Positions 10,210 to 20,569 are shown, counted from the stretch's first letter. The stretch is 64,000 nucleotides of DNA from Phymatolithon calcareum (GCA_977006965.1 OZ345375.1:2523109-2587108); one strand, 5' to 3'. Notes: a model not told the origin generated them from the sequence alone. Program-made: numbers and translations.

Positions 10210-12882
10210 ATGTCCATGACACAAAAGGCAGCGACGCCAACTGTGGCCGCAGAAGTAACAGCGTTATTTCGCACGAAGCGTGTCTCTGAAATCCGGCAAA
10301 TCGAGTCGCGCGTCCGCCTTGAAGCGGAGGACAAATCCGAAGCATTGCGCGATCTGCTTGGTACGCGCTACAAGGACCTCTTGTCCGCCGCCGACCGTGT
10401 TCTCGCGGTGCGAGATGCGAGCAAATCGTCTGTCACTGATGCACTAAGTCACCTCGCCCGTTCTTCTACCGAGCTTCGCGAACATTTTCTTCTGAAAAGT
10501 GGATATAAAGTGCATTCACCTGGTCCGCAAAACGATGACGTGAATAGAAGACGACAAATACAGGCTATTGGCGCAAAACTGAAACATATCGTTGACTCTA
10601 CAGAAATGCTATATGCATGTCTTGAGTCGGGTGACTTGTACGACGCGAGCTTACGATTTTCAACCGCGCATCGGAATTATGAGGAATTGAAGAAATCAGG
10701 CGCGATGGAGGGCGCTACAAATCGTTTCGCAGAACAGCAATGGAGACTTGTGGCAGCCTTCAAACCTCAGATTGTCACTGCCTCCGAATTAAGACTTGTC
10801 TCTGAAGGGCTCGCGACGACGGAATATGCAAAAGTGTTTGCAGCTTTTATGATTCTGCGCGGAACTGGCGCGAATGCTTCGTCTATATTGCAAATCTTTC
10901 TCCGAGCGCGCTCCGATTTTGTGAGCAAGGAGCTCATTGCGAGTAACGGTGCCGTGAAGGAGCGCATGAAGCGGGTTGCTGCGTTGGTCAAAGACACTAT
11001 TGCGTGTATTGCCGAAATGCTGCATCCGGAAAATGGAGCTGTGTTGAAAATGGTTGAAACGGTAGATATATCTGCCGCTGCGGTTATAAAGGCGGAATGC
11101 ACCGGCTCAAAATTGCATGCGGCGTGCGCGCCATGGATTGAAGAAGTGCGAGAGATTCTGGAATCGGACGGAAAGCAGTTGTTGTCAGAAGTGTCGACAT
11201 CTCGTGAATTAGCAAATGCATTAACCGATGTGCAAGCCATCCTTGACGATGAAACATGGACAGGTGCATGCAACGTTGCACTCGGTGCAAAGGCAGCTTC
11301 CGTATTCGTAATTTTCAAACCTGTGATTAGCGAAAGGGCCAACATTGTTGCAAGCGAATCTATCGCCCGTGTGGCAGACACGGTGCGATCAAGCGTAGAC
11401 AAAGCATGGTCTTCCGTCAAGGGCTCCACGGACACCGGAAAGGAAGTTTGGAACTCGATTACGGCGGAGTCTGTTCATCAGATTGATGGGTGCGGTATGG
11501 AGGGAACGGAAAACGTCGGAAAAGTGCTCTCTCTATCTGGCCCTGTGGCAGATGTTGGCAGGACAATTGAGACCGCTCTGGGATCGGCACTTTCTGATGC
11601 GAAGGTTGTTGCTGAACACATCCCCAGCGTGTCAGCTACGTTGAACGCGGCTGTGTACTCCACAATTCCTTGCATTGCCGAATCCGTGGAAGAGAAAGTG
11701 AACGCCCTGGTTCAGAAGAGTACTATCGATGCTTCGAACGAAGACCGAGTGCAGTATGCGGAACAGGCCCTTTTTGCAGCTCGTGTCTGTGGCAGTTTTA
11801 CTTCGTCAGCACAAATCAAAGAGGCGTTCCATTTTGAAGATTCGTTCAACGTTGATGAGCAACACGAGAAAAAGTCGAACGAGCAGTATGTGCAATTTTG
11901 TCAGCGACTGGAGCAAGTTTCTTCTGCCTCTTATCAAGTGTGGGCGGTGCAAGTTTGCTCCAAGCTGTGTCAGGAGCTGCGAATAGATCTCGACACACAC
12001 TTGTCAAAAGAAGCTCCAACATCGTGGACCCAAAGCGGGGCTCCAAAATCGAAAGTGAACACAGGCGGAGAGCAGGATCCATTGAATGTGGTCAAATGCG
12101 TTAGAACTGCGTCTGTCGCTGCGATACGTTGCTCCATTGGAGCGTGCACAGCAGCAAATCGTGCCGGTGGTCTTGCTTTGCCTCGAAAGGCATTGCTTGC
12201 TTTGACTGCTGAGATGAGAAAAGCTATTTGCAAAGCGTATACGGAAAGTATCTGTTTTTACAAGGGCGAGGTGCAAAACGGCTCAGGTGACGGAAGAAGT
12301 AAGCTGGGTTCCGGGACGCATGATACCGTATTCATGCAGATGCTTTTTGACTTGCGCTTCTTTAGCTTGATTCTAGATGGCGTCTCAGAAACAGGCTGGA
12401 AGTCAAATGCAAGCTCCTTAACGAGTATCGCAGCAACACTGGAAGGCTCAATCGATCCCATAGACCTTGCTTCTAGCAAGAGCATGATGTTCGAATCTGT
12501 GAAAGAGTACGCGTCTCGCACATCAGTGCTCCTTGGTACATTTTCGTTTGTCGCAAACGGAAAAGGAGTTCAACCCACTCCCTACATGTCTTCATCCGGT
12601 TTGGAATTCGCAAACCTCGTATCGATCGCGCCCACAGTACCAAGATTTGCGTACTTGCCCGCTCCTATGCCCTCAACTTATTCTATTGGCTCGAGTGGAG
12701 CTGCTGGTCTGAGTGCAAGAGCTGCTGTGGAGCAGCTTCGTCACGAAACTAAAGCCAGCGTCCCTGGGTCGAGCAAGAAACAAGATCAAGAAGCTTCTGT
12801 GGCAGATTACGCATCAAAGGTGTCAGAAAGCGTAGGACGATTGGGATCGCGATTCCTTAATTTTGCCCGAACTGTGGGATAG
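10210..12882 (+). CDS. COG1: Conserved oligomeric Golgi complex subunit 1
   Basis: A single 890-residue exon from the first in-frame ATG (the frame is open further 5' but lacks an upstream ATG). Residues ~25-100 match the N-terminal Vps51/COG1 helical segment: E-I-R-Q-I-E-S-R, then a Leu-Leu-G-x-R-Y-K-D-L stretch and an A-A-D-R-V module. This part joins the long coiled-coil legs of the COG tethering complex, which captures retrograde vesicles at the Golgi and maintains glycosyltransferase distribution. The remainder is helix-rich with few motifs, typical of COG subunits. Human COG1 is about 980 residues, so this copy is near full length. A C-terminal conserved patch lies near residues 800-830. 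No intron is needed. It is the first clearly recognisable host gene of the island. The family call is good, but subunit identity rests mainly on the N-terminal motif. Confidence 0.85.
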   Translation: MSMTQKAATPTVAAEVTALFRTKRVSEIRQIESRVRLEAEDKSEALRDLLGTRYKDLLSAADRVLAVRDASKSSVTDALSHLARSSTELREHFLLKSGYKVHSPGPQNDDVNRRRQIQAIGAKLKHIVDSTEMLYACLESGDLYDASLRFSTAHRNYEELKKSGAMEGATNRFAEQQWRLVAAFKPQIVTASELRLVSEGLATTEYAKVFAAFMILRGTGANASSILQIFLRARSDFVSKELIASNGAVKERMKRVAALVKDTIACIAEMLHPENGAVLKMVETVDISAAAVIKAECTGSKLHAACAPWIEEVREILESDGKQLLSEVSTSRELANALTDVQAILDDETWTGACNVALGAKAASVFVIFKPVISERANIVASESIARVADTVRSSVDKAWSSVKGSTDTGKEVWNSITAESVHQIDGCGMEGTENVGKVLSLSGPVADVGRTIETALGSALSDAKVVAEHIPSVSATLNAAVYSTIPCIAESVEEKVNALVQKSTIDASNEDRVQYAEQALFAARVCGSFTSSAQIKEAFHFEDSFNVDEQHEKKSNEQYVQFCQRLEQVSSASYQVWAVQVCSKLCQELRIDLDTHLSKEAPTSWTQSGAPKSKVNTGGEQDPLNVVKCVRTASVAAIRCSIGACTAANRAGGLALPRKALLALTAEMRKAICKAYTESICFYKGEVQNGSGDGRSKLGSGTHDTVFMQMLFDLRFFSLILDGVSETGWKSNASSLTSIAATLEGSIDPIDLASSKSMMFESVKEYASRTSVLLGTFSFVANGKGVQPTPYMSSSGLEFANLVSIAPTVPRFAYLPAPMPSTYSIGSSGAAGLSARAAVEQLRHETKASVPGSSKKQDQEASVADYASKVSESVGRLGSRFLNFARTVG

Positions 12883-15800
12883 AGATTAAGTAAGAAGCGT
12901 TTGGGTTATCCCGCAGATGTATCCAGCTTGACTTTGCCGTCACCATTGACCAGTGTCGTGGAGACTTGGATAAAGCACAGTATTTAAGGGATGTGGCAGC
13001 AAGTTGCACAATTTGGAATGAAATTCCTGTAATGCCAATCACAGCGTGACCCTTTATCTGCGACCCTCTGCGTAGAACGAAAATATGTCAGATTGGAGTC
13101 ACTACTTTCGTGTAGTTCCCATAGACACGCTGTGCCACTGATGCGGTTCGGAATGAGGGCCAAAGAGAGTCGTCCTCTGGCTGTCATGCACTCCAAAATC
13201 AACAGATTTTTTAAAACAAAACTAATTTGAGCGACGCGCGATTTCGCGTTTTTTCTATCTAAGACGAGATAATGTTCGCCCTGCCGAAGGGTGTGTGCCC
13301 AGTGACTTCGGAATGTGTGCCGGCGATTGCTCATCATGTTTGAACATGTGGGTAGAACTTGTACTCTCTTTCCTGGGAGCGAATGTACGTTCTGAATCGT
13401 CGTTCAGGCGTGGTTGCATCGCTTTCTAATATCAGTAGCAATACAGCCGCAGGGATATGTCGGGATTCGAGGGTCCGTCACATAAAGGCACTTCCAAACA
13501 GAGTCGACATGCATCAAGGGAAATGCAGGTGCAACAAAACGCAGCGGTATCATGAGGGAGCGCGAAGGGTGACTCTCGATAGGCGCAGTCAATTGAGACG
13601 GAGAGACTACAGGTGCAGTATCATTATGCGAGGTCAGGTATTGCTGATGATTGGCTTTCTTCGAAACCATTGCCGGATGCACTGTCCTTTTCATCACTTT
13701 CCGAGGCATCCTGCGTCCAGAAGTGTACCGCGACTCTTGAAACATAGTTGCAAACTCTTCATAGGGTACTTTGACCCATTTGCTTCGAGCCTTGGAACGC
13801 CGTGTCATCTTGTTATTTGTCTGACGGGGGAACGCTCTGTGTGTCGCGATTCTCGAGAGACGCCCGCGGTCGAGAATACGTGTTGTGAGTTCTCCAATTC
13901 GCTTTTGGAGTTTTGCGAGTGCAGTGGATGGCTACTTCTGGTGAGTTATTCGAAGGTCGTTGGGTATAAACGTTGTTTGTCGAGCATGAGCACTAGGTAG
14001 AGAACACTGAGCATTCGAGATAAAAGAGGCTGCGATTCGATTTGATTCATAGTGACGCGACGACTATTTTTATTTCAGGGGCGGAGTATGTCCTGCAGCG
14101 AGCTCTACATGGGTACATCCCTCCTTTTGACAAAAGAATTGGGGCTTGCCGCCAAAATATGAGGCAAGGTAAAGAGAGTTTTGTGTCTTGCTTTTTTGGT
14201 GCGTCAAAATCTCCATTTCGAACGCGCCGAAAGCGAGGGGAAACTGACTGCTTTCAGAAGTTTACCAGAAAGGGGAGCGGCAGATTTGGAGTGCTGTTTA
14301 CTCCATCAACAGTGGCTTTCGGCTTCCTGTACAATGGATGCTAACGTCCACGTTGAAAGCAGATACTGTCATGAGTTTGAATGCGGGCAGAATTTAGCCA
14401 TGACAAGCAATCAATTCAACATCGAGACAGTTTCAGACCCGGAAATGGCTACAGTTTTGAGTTTCTTGATGCGACCGGAGCAATAAGATGCAGCAACAGT
14501 GCCATCCGCACACATGTGCAAGTTACAGAAAATAGCCATAAGTCCCAGTTAGTTTCTTGCCGAGAGCTCAACCAGTGATTTTTATTGCTTTGCTACGGGC
14601 TTTTTGAGGTTCTTGAGCTGCGCTCCGCAGCCTTACCTAGGCGAAAATTATCAAGGCTCTAGGATGACGGAACTCAAGAAAGAAGAAGTTGCAAGGAAGT
14701 ACCAAGCGGACCGATTGATGCCAGCATCCACACTGATTCGCTTCTCTGGGCATTCCTTCAAAGGACAGCGACGGTAGCAGTAGACTAAACGGCGGGACGG
14801 GAGGTCATACTTTGACTGTCTTTGAAGTACTATGAGCATATATTCATTCAACAGCAGTCGAACATTTGTAGAGCTGATCAAGAGTAGCTTCTCCAACCCC
14901 GCATTATAGAAAAGAGGAAAGAACCCGAAAATACTCAACCAAACGAATGGCATTAAACGCTAGGGACAATGCTCTCAGCTCTTTTCGTTGCTGCGTTACA
15001 TCAGAAAATCAGATGTACTGTATGTAGGTGTGGACAAGCGCTAAAGTAGCAGATAGTTTCCATTCTAAACATGAAGCCAAGTGTGTGGGGACCAGCATCT
15101 ACTTTTACGAGAGTACCGCAAAAACAGTCTGACTTTAGATATGCGACCTTGGACGCAACGACGAATAAATTGTGATGAACTCACTGGGATGTTGCGCTAC
15201 AGTAGGATGTACAGTATGTGTACTCCACAACATGTGCAACTGGAAGGCTCTTTATTCAACTTTTGAAGTTCACTGTGTTGATGAAGAACATATCAGTACT
15301 GGCCCGTTCGCGTTATCTGATGTGGCAATTCCGACAAACTTACTGTATGTGCAGGAAACCGTGCCGTCAGGGTGCAGCTGTACTTACACGCGGTGTCAAG
15401 CAACGCGACAGCTCACCCGACAGTGAACGTTGTCCCAATTGGCCTTCATTAAGATGGCCAGTTTGCCACTAGTGGCACTCAGTGCACTGGAGTGCAGATC
15501 AGTACAACGTCATCAAAATTAAGTCGCTTGTTCTGGGCTGGGTGTCCTATACGTTCTCGACCCCTATAAGAGGTGCTGCAGAAACGGTACATCATCCCAT
15601 CTTGTCACTGAGGCTTTCTTGGAGAAGGGCAATTGGGAATCCTCATATCTCGACCTCGTCTTGAAAATACCAACAACCCATTCCGAATGCTACCAGTCGG
15701 AACGAGACGCATCCGTTGTAATCGACAGCTGCGCGAAGGCTTTCACAATTCCACTGAAGCAATCTGCAGTTTTTTTTCCACATTTGCGCTCCCTCGGCAG

Positions 15801-15940
15801 CCACTTGTCCCGTCCCCAGTTGAATTAGTGGAAAAGTTAGGCGTTCAGTGCGGGCACGGAAGACGAAGGCCAGCCCAACGAACGTCACGCGCGACGCTGG
15901 AAATATTTAAATTTCGCTGAGCTGTGCAAAAAGCGAGTTC
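12883..15940. other. Intergenic stretch between COG1 and the phosphatase
   Basis: About 3 kb with no secure gene. A minus-strand frame (13404-13808) is listed separately. Other frames look like chance. The segment around 15.0-15.5 kb is rich in short TACAGTA/TACTGTA-like words, also seen between the phosphatase and the kinase. Confidence 0.35.
13404..13808 (-). CDS. Hypothetical protein, basic
   Basis: A 134-residue frame starting at an ATG. The first 50 residues are strongly basic with aromatic residues (RRSKARSKWVKV, then RRMPRKVMKR) and read more like coding sequence than the rest. The C-terminal half is Pro/His/Cys-containing without a recognisable motif. It could be the first exon of a longer minus-strand gene, because sequence after about residue 55 loses its coding look. 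The plus strand has an overlapping 213-residue frame that looks less plausible. Function unknown. Confidence 0.25.
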   Translation of the reverse strand: MTRRSKARSKWVKVPYEEFATMFQESRYTSGRRMPRKVMKRTVHPAMVSKKANHQQYLTSHNDTAPVVSPSQLTAPIESHPSRSLMIPLRFVAPAFPLMHVDSVWKCLYVTDPRIPTYPCGCIATDIRKRCNHA

Positions 15941-15943
15941 ACC

Positions 15944-15963
15944 CACGTGCCTCCCGCCACGTG
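15944..15963. promoter_or_regulatory. Pair of CACGTG palindromes upstream of the phosphatase gene
   Basis: Two perfect CACGTG hexamers at 15944-15949 and 15958-15963, starts 14 bases apart, 67-86 bases before the chosen ATG of the phosphatase. CACGTG is the G-box/E-box core bound by bZIP and bHLH factors. The close spacing makes a regulatory role plausible, but it is not proven. Confidence 0.4.
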
Positions 15964-16029
15964 GACTCCTTACAGTTCTTTGACCTCCAAGCAAGACCAA
16001 GGGCATCGATAAACATTTTGCGTAAATTT

Positions 16030-17580
16030 ATGCGCGTAACAAAACCCACCGCGGCTCCTTTGCGGACTCGATCCATGCTAGTTCCCGCCTGGCCGCCAGG
16101 CCCTCGTGTCGCCTTTCCGGCGACGACTGCCCTCGTGCTCACACTGCCTGCCGCTTCTGCGGACGAAGAAGAAAAGAACGTTTCTGCGCCGCCATCGACG
16201 CTTGCCGCGGCGCGCGTATCTGCCATCGTCGCTCCGGGTGGCGCAGTTGTGCATGTTCTAGTCGTTCCTGATGGAACAGAACCTACGGAAGCGCAAGCGG
16301 CGGAAAGCGTTTATGACCAACTATGCACTGGGTCGTCGGGTGCAACACAACTCACACTGGGAGAACTTTGTGTCGACCTTGACGAGCTCCGCTCTCTGTT
16401 GTGGGTGTACACAAGAAATCTGAACACTCCAAAGGACGTACCAAGCACGAATAGACTACTCGGGTGCACGCGTGGCTTTGCGCGACTCACCGCGGCGTGC
16501 GACACGGATGATAATCTCGGCATTGACGTTCCTGGAATGTATTTTTCGTCTATCTCCCAGCCACCGCCATGGTCATCACTGCCGGAGCTTCCGATGTTTC
16601 AAACGCAACAAGTTCCTCCTTCACCTAACGCACCTGGAGGTGGAAAGCTTGCACGACACCGGTCTGCTATCGTCGGGGCACTCGCACCTCTTGATTTCGC
16701 CAGTTTGTGCGACCTTGGCTCCGGTACGAGAAGTTCGGAAGGCTCTACTCCACGCGCCACATCGCGCTATGCAACCGCCGCCTTGTCGCGAGTCCGCTCG
16801 CATCTCTTTCTCGGAGGGTCCATCGCAGCAGGGCTTCCAGCAAGCACATTGCAGGCAAAGCGCATAACCACAATCATCAATCTCGCGGCGGGGGCTGTTC
16901 AAAACGCGCATTCCTCGGGGTTCGAGTACCTCAGTTTTCACGCGCATGACTCAGAGGACGAGGACCTAAACGCGCTACTACCGGACATAATAGATGCAAT
17001 CTCGCGGGCAAAGATGATGGGCCGGGCGGCGCTTGTACACTGCTACCGCGGGGTGTCGCGATCGGCGGCAGCAGTGGCAGCCGCACTCATGGTTGAAGAG
17101 GGAATGGGGTGCGCCAAAGCTTTAAATGAAGTGCGCTGCGCGAGACCGGTCGCAGGCCCCAATGTGGGATTTGTGCAAACGCTGCAGACACTCGAAGAAA
17201 GCGCTGAAGGACACGGTGGAAGAAGAGTGACCGTACTCGGGCCGCTGCGCAACGACAGGGCTGACGGCGGCGGACAGGAAGTGCTGCGGGAAGCGGAAGG
17301 GGAAGAAGCTGATGACCCATTCGCTGTTCTTGTGCTGGAACGTGCGAAAGGCCAAGGGCTGCTTGTCGCACGAGGACCACTCGTGGATTGGCGGAGATGG
17401 AGAAGAGGCCTCTGGCTCGCGACATGGATAGAGCGCAGAAATGAAAGATACGCGAGGCGTGCTGGAAGACAGATTCCGCCGCCACTGAGGATGGTGGCGC
17501 TGCACGCCGACAGTGAAGACGCCAGGGAAGTGCGCGACGCAATCGCAGAGCGGCAACTTTCCGCGATGGACAGCTCATGA
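16030..17580 (+). CDS. Dual-specificity protein phosphatase with long flanking extensions
   Basis: A 516-residue single exon from the ATG at 16030 (another Met lies 15 codons in). Residues ~255-395 form a DSPc domain: the opening strand SHLFLGG, a general-acid Asp in FHAHDSEDED, and the P-loop HCYRGVSRS with catalytic Cys at ~338 and Arg at ~344, matching the HCxxGxxRS consensus. The enzyme should remove phosphate from Tyr and Ser/Thr; MAP kinases are the classic substrates. The ~250-residue N-terminal part is low-complexity, Ala/Pro/Thr-rich and unlike the rhodanese-type docking domain of MAPK phosphatases. The ~120-residue C-terminal tail is charged and Arg/Glu-rich. The next gene on the same strand, 373 bases on, is a MAP kinase. 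Phosphatase assignment is secure; substrate is inferred only from context. Confidence 0.87.
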   Translation: MRVTKPTAAPLRTRSMLVPAWPPGPRVAFPATTALVLTLPAASADEEEKNVSAPPSTLAAARVSAIVAPGGAVVHVLVVPDGTEPTEAQAAESVYDQLCTGSSGATQLTLGELCVDLDELRSLLWVYTRNLNTPKDVPSTNRLLGCTRGFARLTAACDTDDNLGIDVPGMYFSSISQPPPWSSLPELPMFQTQQVPPSPNAPGGGKLARHRSAIVGALAPLDFASLCDLGSGTRSSEGSTPRATSRYATAALSRVRSHLFLGGSIAAGLPASTLQAKRITTIINLAAGAVQNAHSSGFEYLSFHAHDSEDEDLNALLPDIIDAISRAKMMGRAALVHCYRGVSRSAAAVAAALMVEEGMGCAKALNEVRCARPVAGPNVGFVQTLQTLEESAEGHGGRRVTVLGPLRNDRADGGGQEVLREAEGEEADDPFAVLVLERAKGQGLLVARGPLVDWRRWRRGLWLATWIERRNERYARRAGRQIPPPLRMVALHADSEDAREVRDAIAERQLSAMDSS

Positions 17581-17590
17581 GTTTTTCTGG

Positions 17591-17617
17591 TACAGTACAG
17601 TACAGTACAGTACAGTA
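17591..17617 (+). repeat. TACAG pentanucleotide microsatellite
   Basis: Five perfect TACAG copies plus a partial, starting 10 bases after the phosphatase stop codon. Because the unit contains GTAC, the run is partly self-complementary to the TACTGTAC words at 17700-17715. Confidence 0.9.
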
Positions 17618-17679
17618 TCAACATTGTCCGATCCAACAAGCTGAGGGCAACTCACTGGGGGAGACGACGACCACGACAG

Positions 17680-17693
17680 CTACTGTACAGTAG
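17680..17693. repeat. Perfect 14-bp palindrome
   Basis: CTACTGTACAGTAG is its own reverse complement. It sits midway in the phosphatase-kinase intergenic region, followed by TACTGTACTGTA at ~17703-17714. It could be a factor-binding site or form a cruciform. No function can be assigned from sequence. Confidence 0.7.
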
Positions 17694-17742
17694 CTTGGAG
17701 CGTACTGTACTGTAAAGTCACACTGTGTATACTAATGAATGA

Positions 17743-17821
17743 CACGTGTTTGTAGAAATGTGTTCACAGAAGTGTAAGTCGCTTAGGGATGACACGTTGC
17801 AATTTAAGCGTTGGACACGTG
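17743..17821. promoter_or_regulatory. Two CACGTG motifs upstream of the MAP kinase gene
   Basis: CACGTG at 17743-17748 and 17816-17821, 133-211 bases before the MAP kinase ATG, with a near-match (CACGTT) at ~17793. The same hexamer pair precedes the neighbouring phosphatase gene. The motif occurs elsewhere by chance in a window this size, so co-regulation is a hypothesis. Confidence 0.35.
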
Positions 17822-17953
17822 GTCGACGACCCCAGGATTGAGGAAACGGACAAAAAAAGGTGGGGCCAGTAGCGACGGCTGTACGGCGGCCGGTCTCACG
17901 GCCGGAAATCGCCATCCAAATTTCTTCAACTCGCCGACGGCGTCGGACGGACG

Positions 17954-19549
17954 ATGCAACGTCCGCGGAACGAGCAAGACCGCGTGCGTCTGCTATCGCA
18001 GTTGCGCGCGTCTTTCTTCCTTCCACCGCTCATAGAACACAAGTATGCCATTCAGCATGTCATCGGTGAGGGTAGCTATGGAGTCGTGTGCTCTGCGACG
18101 GACCGCGAAACAAACCAACTTGTCGCCGTGAAGCGAATCATCGGTGTTTTCGAGGAAACCCCGGAAGCAACTCGCACTCTTCGCGAGCTCAAGTTTCTAC
18201 GCTTATTAAGCTCACATGAGAACATCATCTCCATCAGAGACGTTCTCCTCCCCTCCGAACGCGACCGCTTCAACGATGTCTTTGTCGTGCTCGAGCTTAT
18301 GCCTACAGATCTCTCCCGGGTGCTTCGTTCCAACATCGAGCTATCCAACGATCATATCCGCTGGCTCCTCTACCAGCTTCTCCGCGGCATTGCCTACCTT
18401 CATTCCGCACGTGTGTTTCATCGCGATCTCAAGCCGTCCAACATCCTCATCAATGCAGCGTGTGACCTCCGTATTATCGATTTTGGTCTTGCTCGTCTTC
18501 CACAGTCCACACAACCTGATGCTCCTTTGCTCACGGACTATGTTGCGACCCGTTGGTACCGAGCGCCTGAACTCATCGTAATTGGTTCATCGCACTATAC
18601 TACTGCCATTGACATGTGGTCCGTGGGCTGCATATTTGGCGAGATGCTCAACGCAGGTGCACCTCTCTTCCCGGGCATCAACAACTATAATCAAATCGAG
18701 CGTATTCTGTCCGTCTCCCACTCTCCCTCTCCATCAATGCAAGCCGCCATGCTCAACTCACCGGTGTACGCCCCTCTTGTCGCCGCGGCTACCAACAAAC
18801 AGCAGTCTGCGGAATCTCCTTTTATCTCCCTTCTCCCCAACGCTGATCCCCAAGCAGTCGATCTGCTCTCCAAGATCCTCGCCCTGGACCCTGAGCGCCG
18901 CATCAGTGCTGCTGGCGCCATGTGCCACCCGTACTTTGCCTCCCTACACGATCCGGAATCTGTGATCACGCGAGACCCAATCCCGCCGCAGGAATTTGCA
19001 TTTGAGTCGCAGAACCTCTCGCGCGAAGAGCTTCGCGCCCTTTTCATTGAAGAAATTCTCCGCTATCATCCTGAAAAACGGGAGACCTATCTCGCTTCGC
19101 AGGCCGGTCGTGCCTACGCCATACCCGGACAGGCAGCACAATTCAGACAGCAGTTCACGGCATTGCAAAATGGTAATCAGGCTCCGAGACCATGGGAGTC
19201 AATGCCAAATAACACGCTCACAGGATTTATTGCCAGTGTGTCCTCAACAACTACGACAGAGAAGCCGAGTAGTGGTGAAGGGTGTATGCCGTCGGGAGCC
19301 TCAGACGTTGTCATGGGGGCATCGATCGCTACGCTACCTAGGCAGGCAAGCTCTGGTGGCTGTAACATGCCTTCGATGTCGACAAGTACCGAGACACAGC
19401 CGATGGTTACGGGGTCTCCTGAGCTGGACGAACAACATCAAATGCGATATCCTGGCATGCCCAGTGTGGAATCAGCTTCGTCAGGAACGGCGATGAATTT
19501 CGTGAGCGAAAATTTGGACAGTGCCATGAATACTGACGTCGACAAGTAG
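17954..19549 (+). CDS. Mitogen-activated protein kinase, TDY subfamily
   Basis: A 531-residue single exon from the ATG at 17954. All kinase landmarks are present: Gly-rich loop IGEGSYGVV (~37), VAVKR Lys (~59), HRDLKPSN (His ~156), IIDFGLAR with DFG, activation-loop T-D-Y (Thr ~194, Tyr ~196) followed by VATRWYRAPE, and the MAPK insert near WSVGCIFGEML. TDY rather than TEY marks the subgroup common in plants and algae. The ~190-residue C-terminal extension begins with a conserved helix (LSREELRALFIEEILRYHPE) and becomes Ser/Thr/Met-rich, a typical regulatory tail. Activation would need dual phosphorylation of Thr and Tyr by a MAPK kinase. The phosphatase gene immediately upstream is a plausible antagonist. 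Function as a MAPK is secure; the pathway is unknown. Confidence 0.93.
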   Translation: MQRPRNEQDRVRLLSQLRASFFLPPLIEHKYAIQHVIGEGSYGVVCSATDRETNQLVAVKRIIGVFEETPEATRTLRELKFLRLLSSHENIISIRDVLLPSERDRFNDVFVVLELMPTDLSRVLRSNIELSNDHIRWLLYQLLRGIAYLHSARVFHRDLKPSNILINAACDLRIIDFGLARLPQSTQPDAPLLTDYVATRWYRAPELIVIGSSHYTTAIDMWSVGCIFGEMLNAGAPLFPGINNYNQIERILSVSHSPSPSMQAAMLNSPVYAPLVAAATNKQQSAESPFISLLPNADPQAVDLLSKILALDPERRISAAGAMCHPYFASLHDPESVITRDPIPPQEFAFESQNLSREELRALFIEEILRYHPEKRETYLASQAGRAYAIPGQAAQFRQQFTALQNGNQAPRPWESMPNNTLTGFIASVSSTTTTEKPSSGEGCMPSGASDVVMGASIATLPRQASSGGCNMPSMSTSTETQPMVTGSPELDEQHQMRYPGMPSVESASSGTAMNFVSENLDSAMNTDVDK

Positions 19550-19943
19550 ACCCTTGGCGCTTGTTTAGTTGAACTCATATCATCGCAGGAAGGAATGAGT
19601 CTCTGGGGATCATGTCAAATTCAAGAGTGGGAGTTTGCTCTGGCGCAAGGCGCCAATATTTCAACGTGTCGCTGATGTATGCCAACTTAATGCCGTTCCG
19701 TTTGAGTACCTTTTGTATATGTACTTGTCGAGCGAACCAGTGTATTTTGTGTAATGAAAACGGAATTGATCCTATACTCTGGCGCAAGGCGCGAGAAATA
19801 CAACACTGCGGTGACAAAGGCTGACTGAATCTGGCGAGCGAATGCTTTGGATGAAGCTTTTTCGTTTTCATGGAGCAAGCCGCACGCCGGGGAAGCTGGA
19901 TGTCGTCATTTGCAGGTATGTCTCCACGATATTGTTTTTGTCG

Positions 19944-20167
19944 AGTTTTTGCAACAGTCGGGGTTTCGACAGGTTGTTGATCGTTGGCGAGTTTACTCCC
20001 TCTGTGTCACCTTGTCGCTGCTCACCCATACGCTGATCGGGAGCGTCAGATCAATGGCGTATAGTTCCCTGCGTAAGACTGGAGATCAATCATCTGATTA
20101 CCATATATTCTATGATTCGGTGGGAAGTGGCTTTGATTCACGAGGCCTGCTCGAGTTAAACCATATG
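19944..20167 (+). repeat. 224-bp direct repeat, copy 1
   Basis: Identical by eye to 20346-20569 (offset exactly 402 bases), with sequence diverging abruptly at both ends. It does not start TG or end CA, so it is not an obvious LTR. No coding content is recognised. It lies just downstream of the MAP kinase gene. Confidence 0.95.
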
Positions 20168-20345
20168 AGGAACATATTCCTTCTGATCGTCTGGAAACCG
20201 TTATTCTGACCCTTCGTAATTGCTTCAACTTTGTTGCTAATCAGGGGCTCTTGTGCATGCATCGTTTGAGAAGGCGACGCACAGCTTACCACCTTATTTC
20301 TGATCTATAAGTTGAGGTATGTATTCGTCCGAATCCCGTCGGTGA

Positions 20346-20569
20346 AGTTTTTGCAACAGTCGGGGTTTCGACAGGTTGTTGATCGTTGGCGAGTTTACTC
20401 CCTCTGTGTCACCTTGTCGCTGCTCACCCATACGCTGATCGGGAGCGTCAGATCAATGGCGTATAGTTCCCTGCGTAAGACTGGAGATCAATCATCTGAT
20501 TACCATATATTCTATGATTCGGTGGGAAGTGGCTTTGATTCACGAGGCCTGCTCGAGTTAAACCATATG
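20346..20569 (+). repeat. 224-bp direct repeat, copy 2
   Basis: Second copy of the 19944-20167 segment, separated from it by 178 bases of unrelated sequence. The identity suggests a recent local duplication or a misassembly. Confidence 0.95.

Noticed and set aside
10767-11435. 222-residue minus-strand ORF inside COG1
   Set aside because: It is the antisense shadow of a long, motif-supported coding frame and has no motif of its own.
13359-14000. 213-residue plus-strand ORF
   Set aside because: Starts without supporting context, is rich in Cys/Arg/His without pattern, and overlaps the slightly better minus-strand frame.
17043-17639. 198-residue minus-strand ORF over the phosphatase
   Set aside because: Antisense to the catalytic P-loop of the phosphatase and compositionally a shadow.
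19944-20569. 224-bp direct repeats as LTRs of a small retrotransposon
   Set aside because: Ends do not follow TG...CA, and no primer-binding site, polypurine tract or target duplication is visible.
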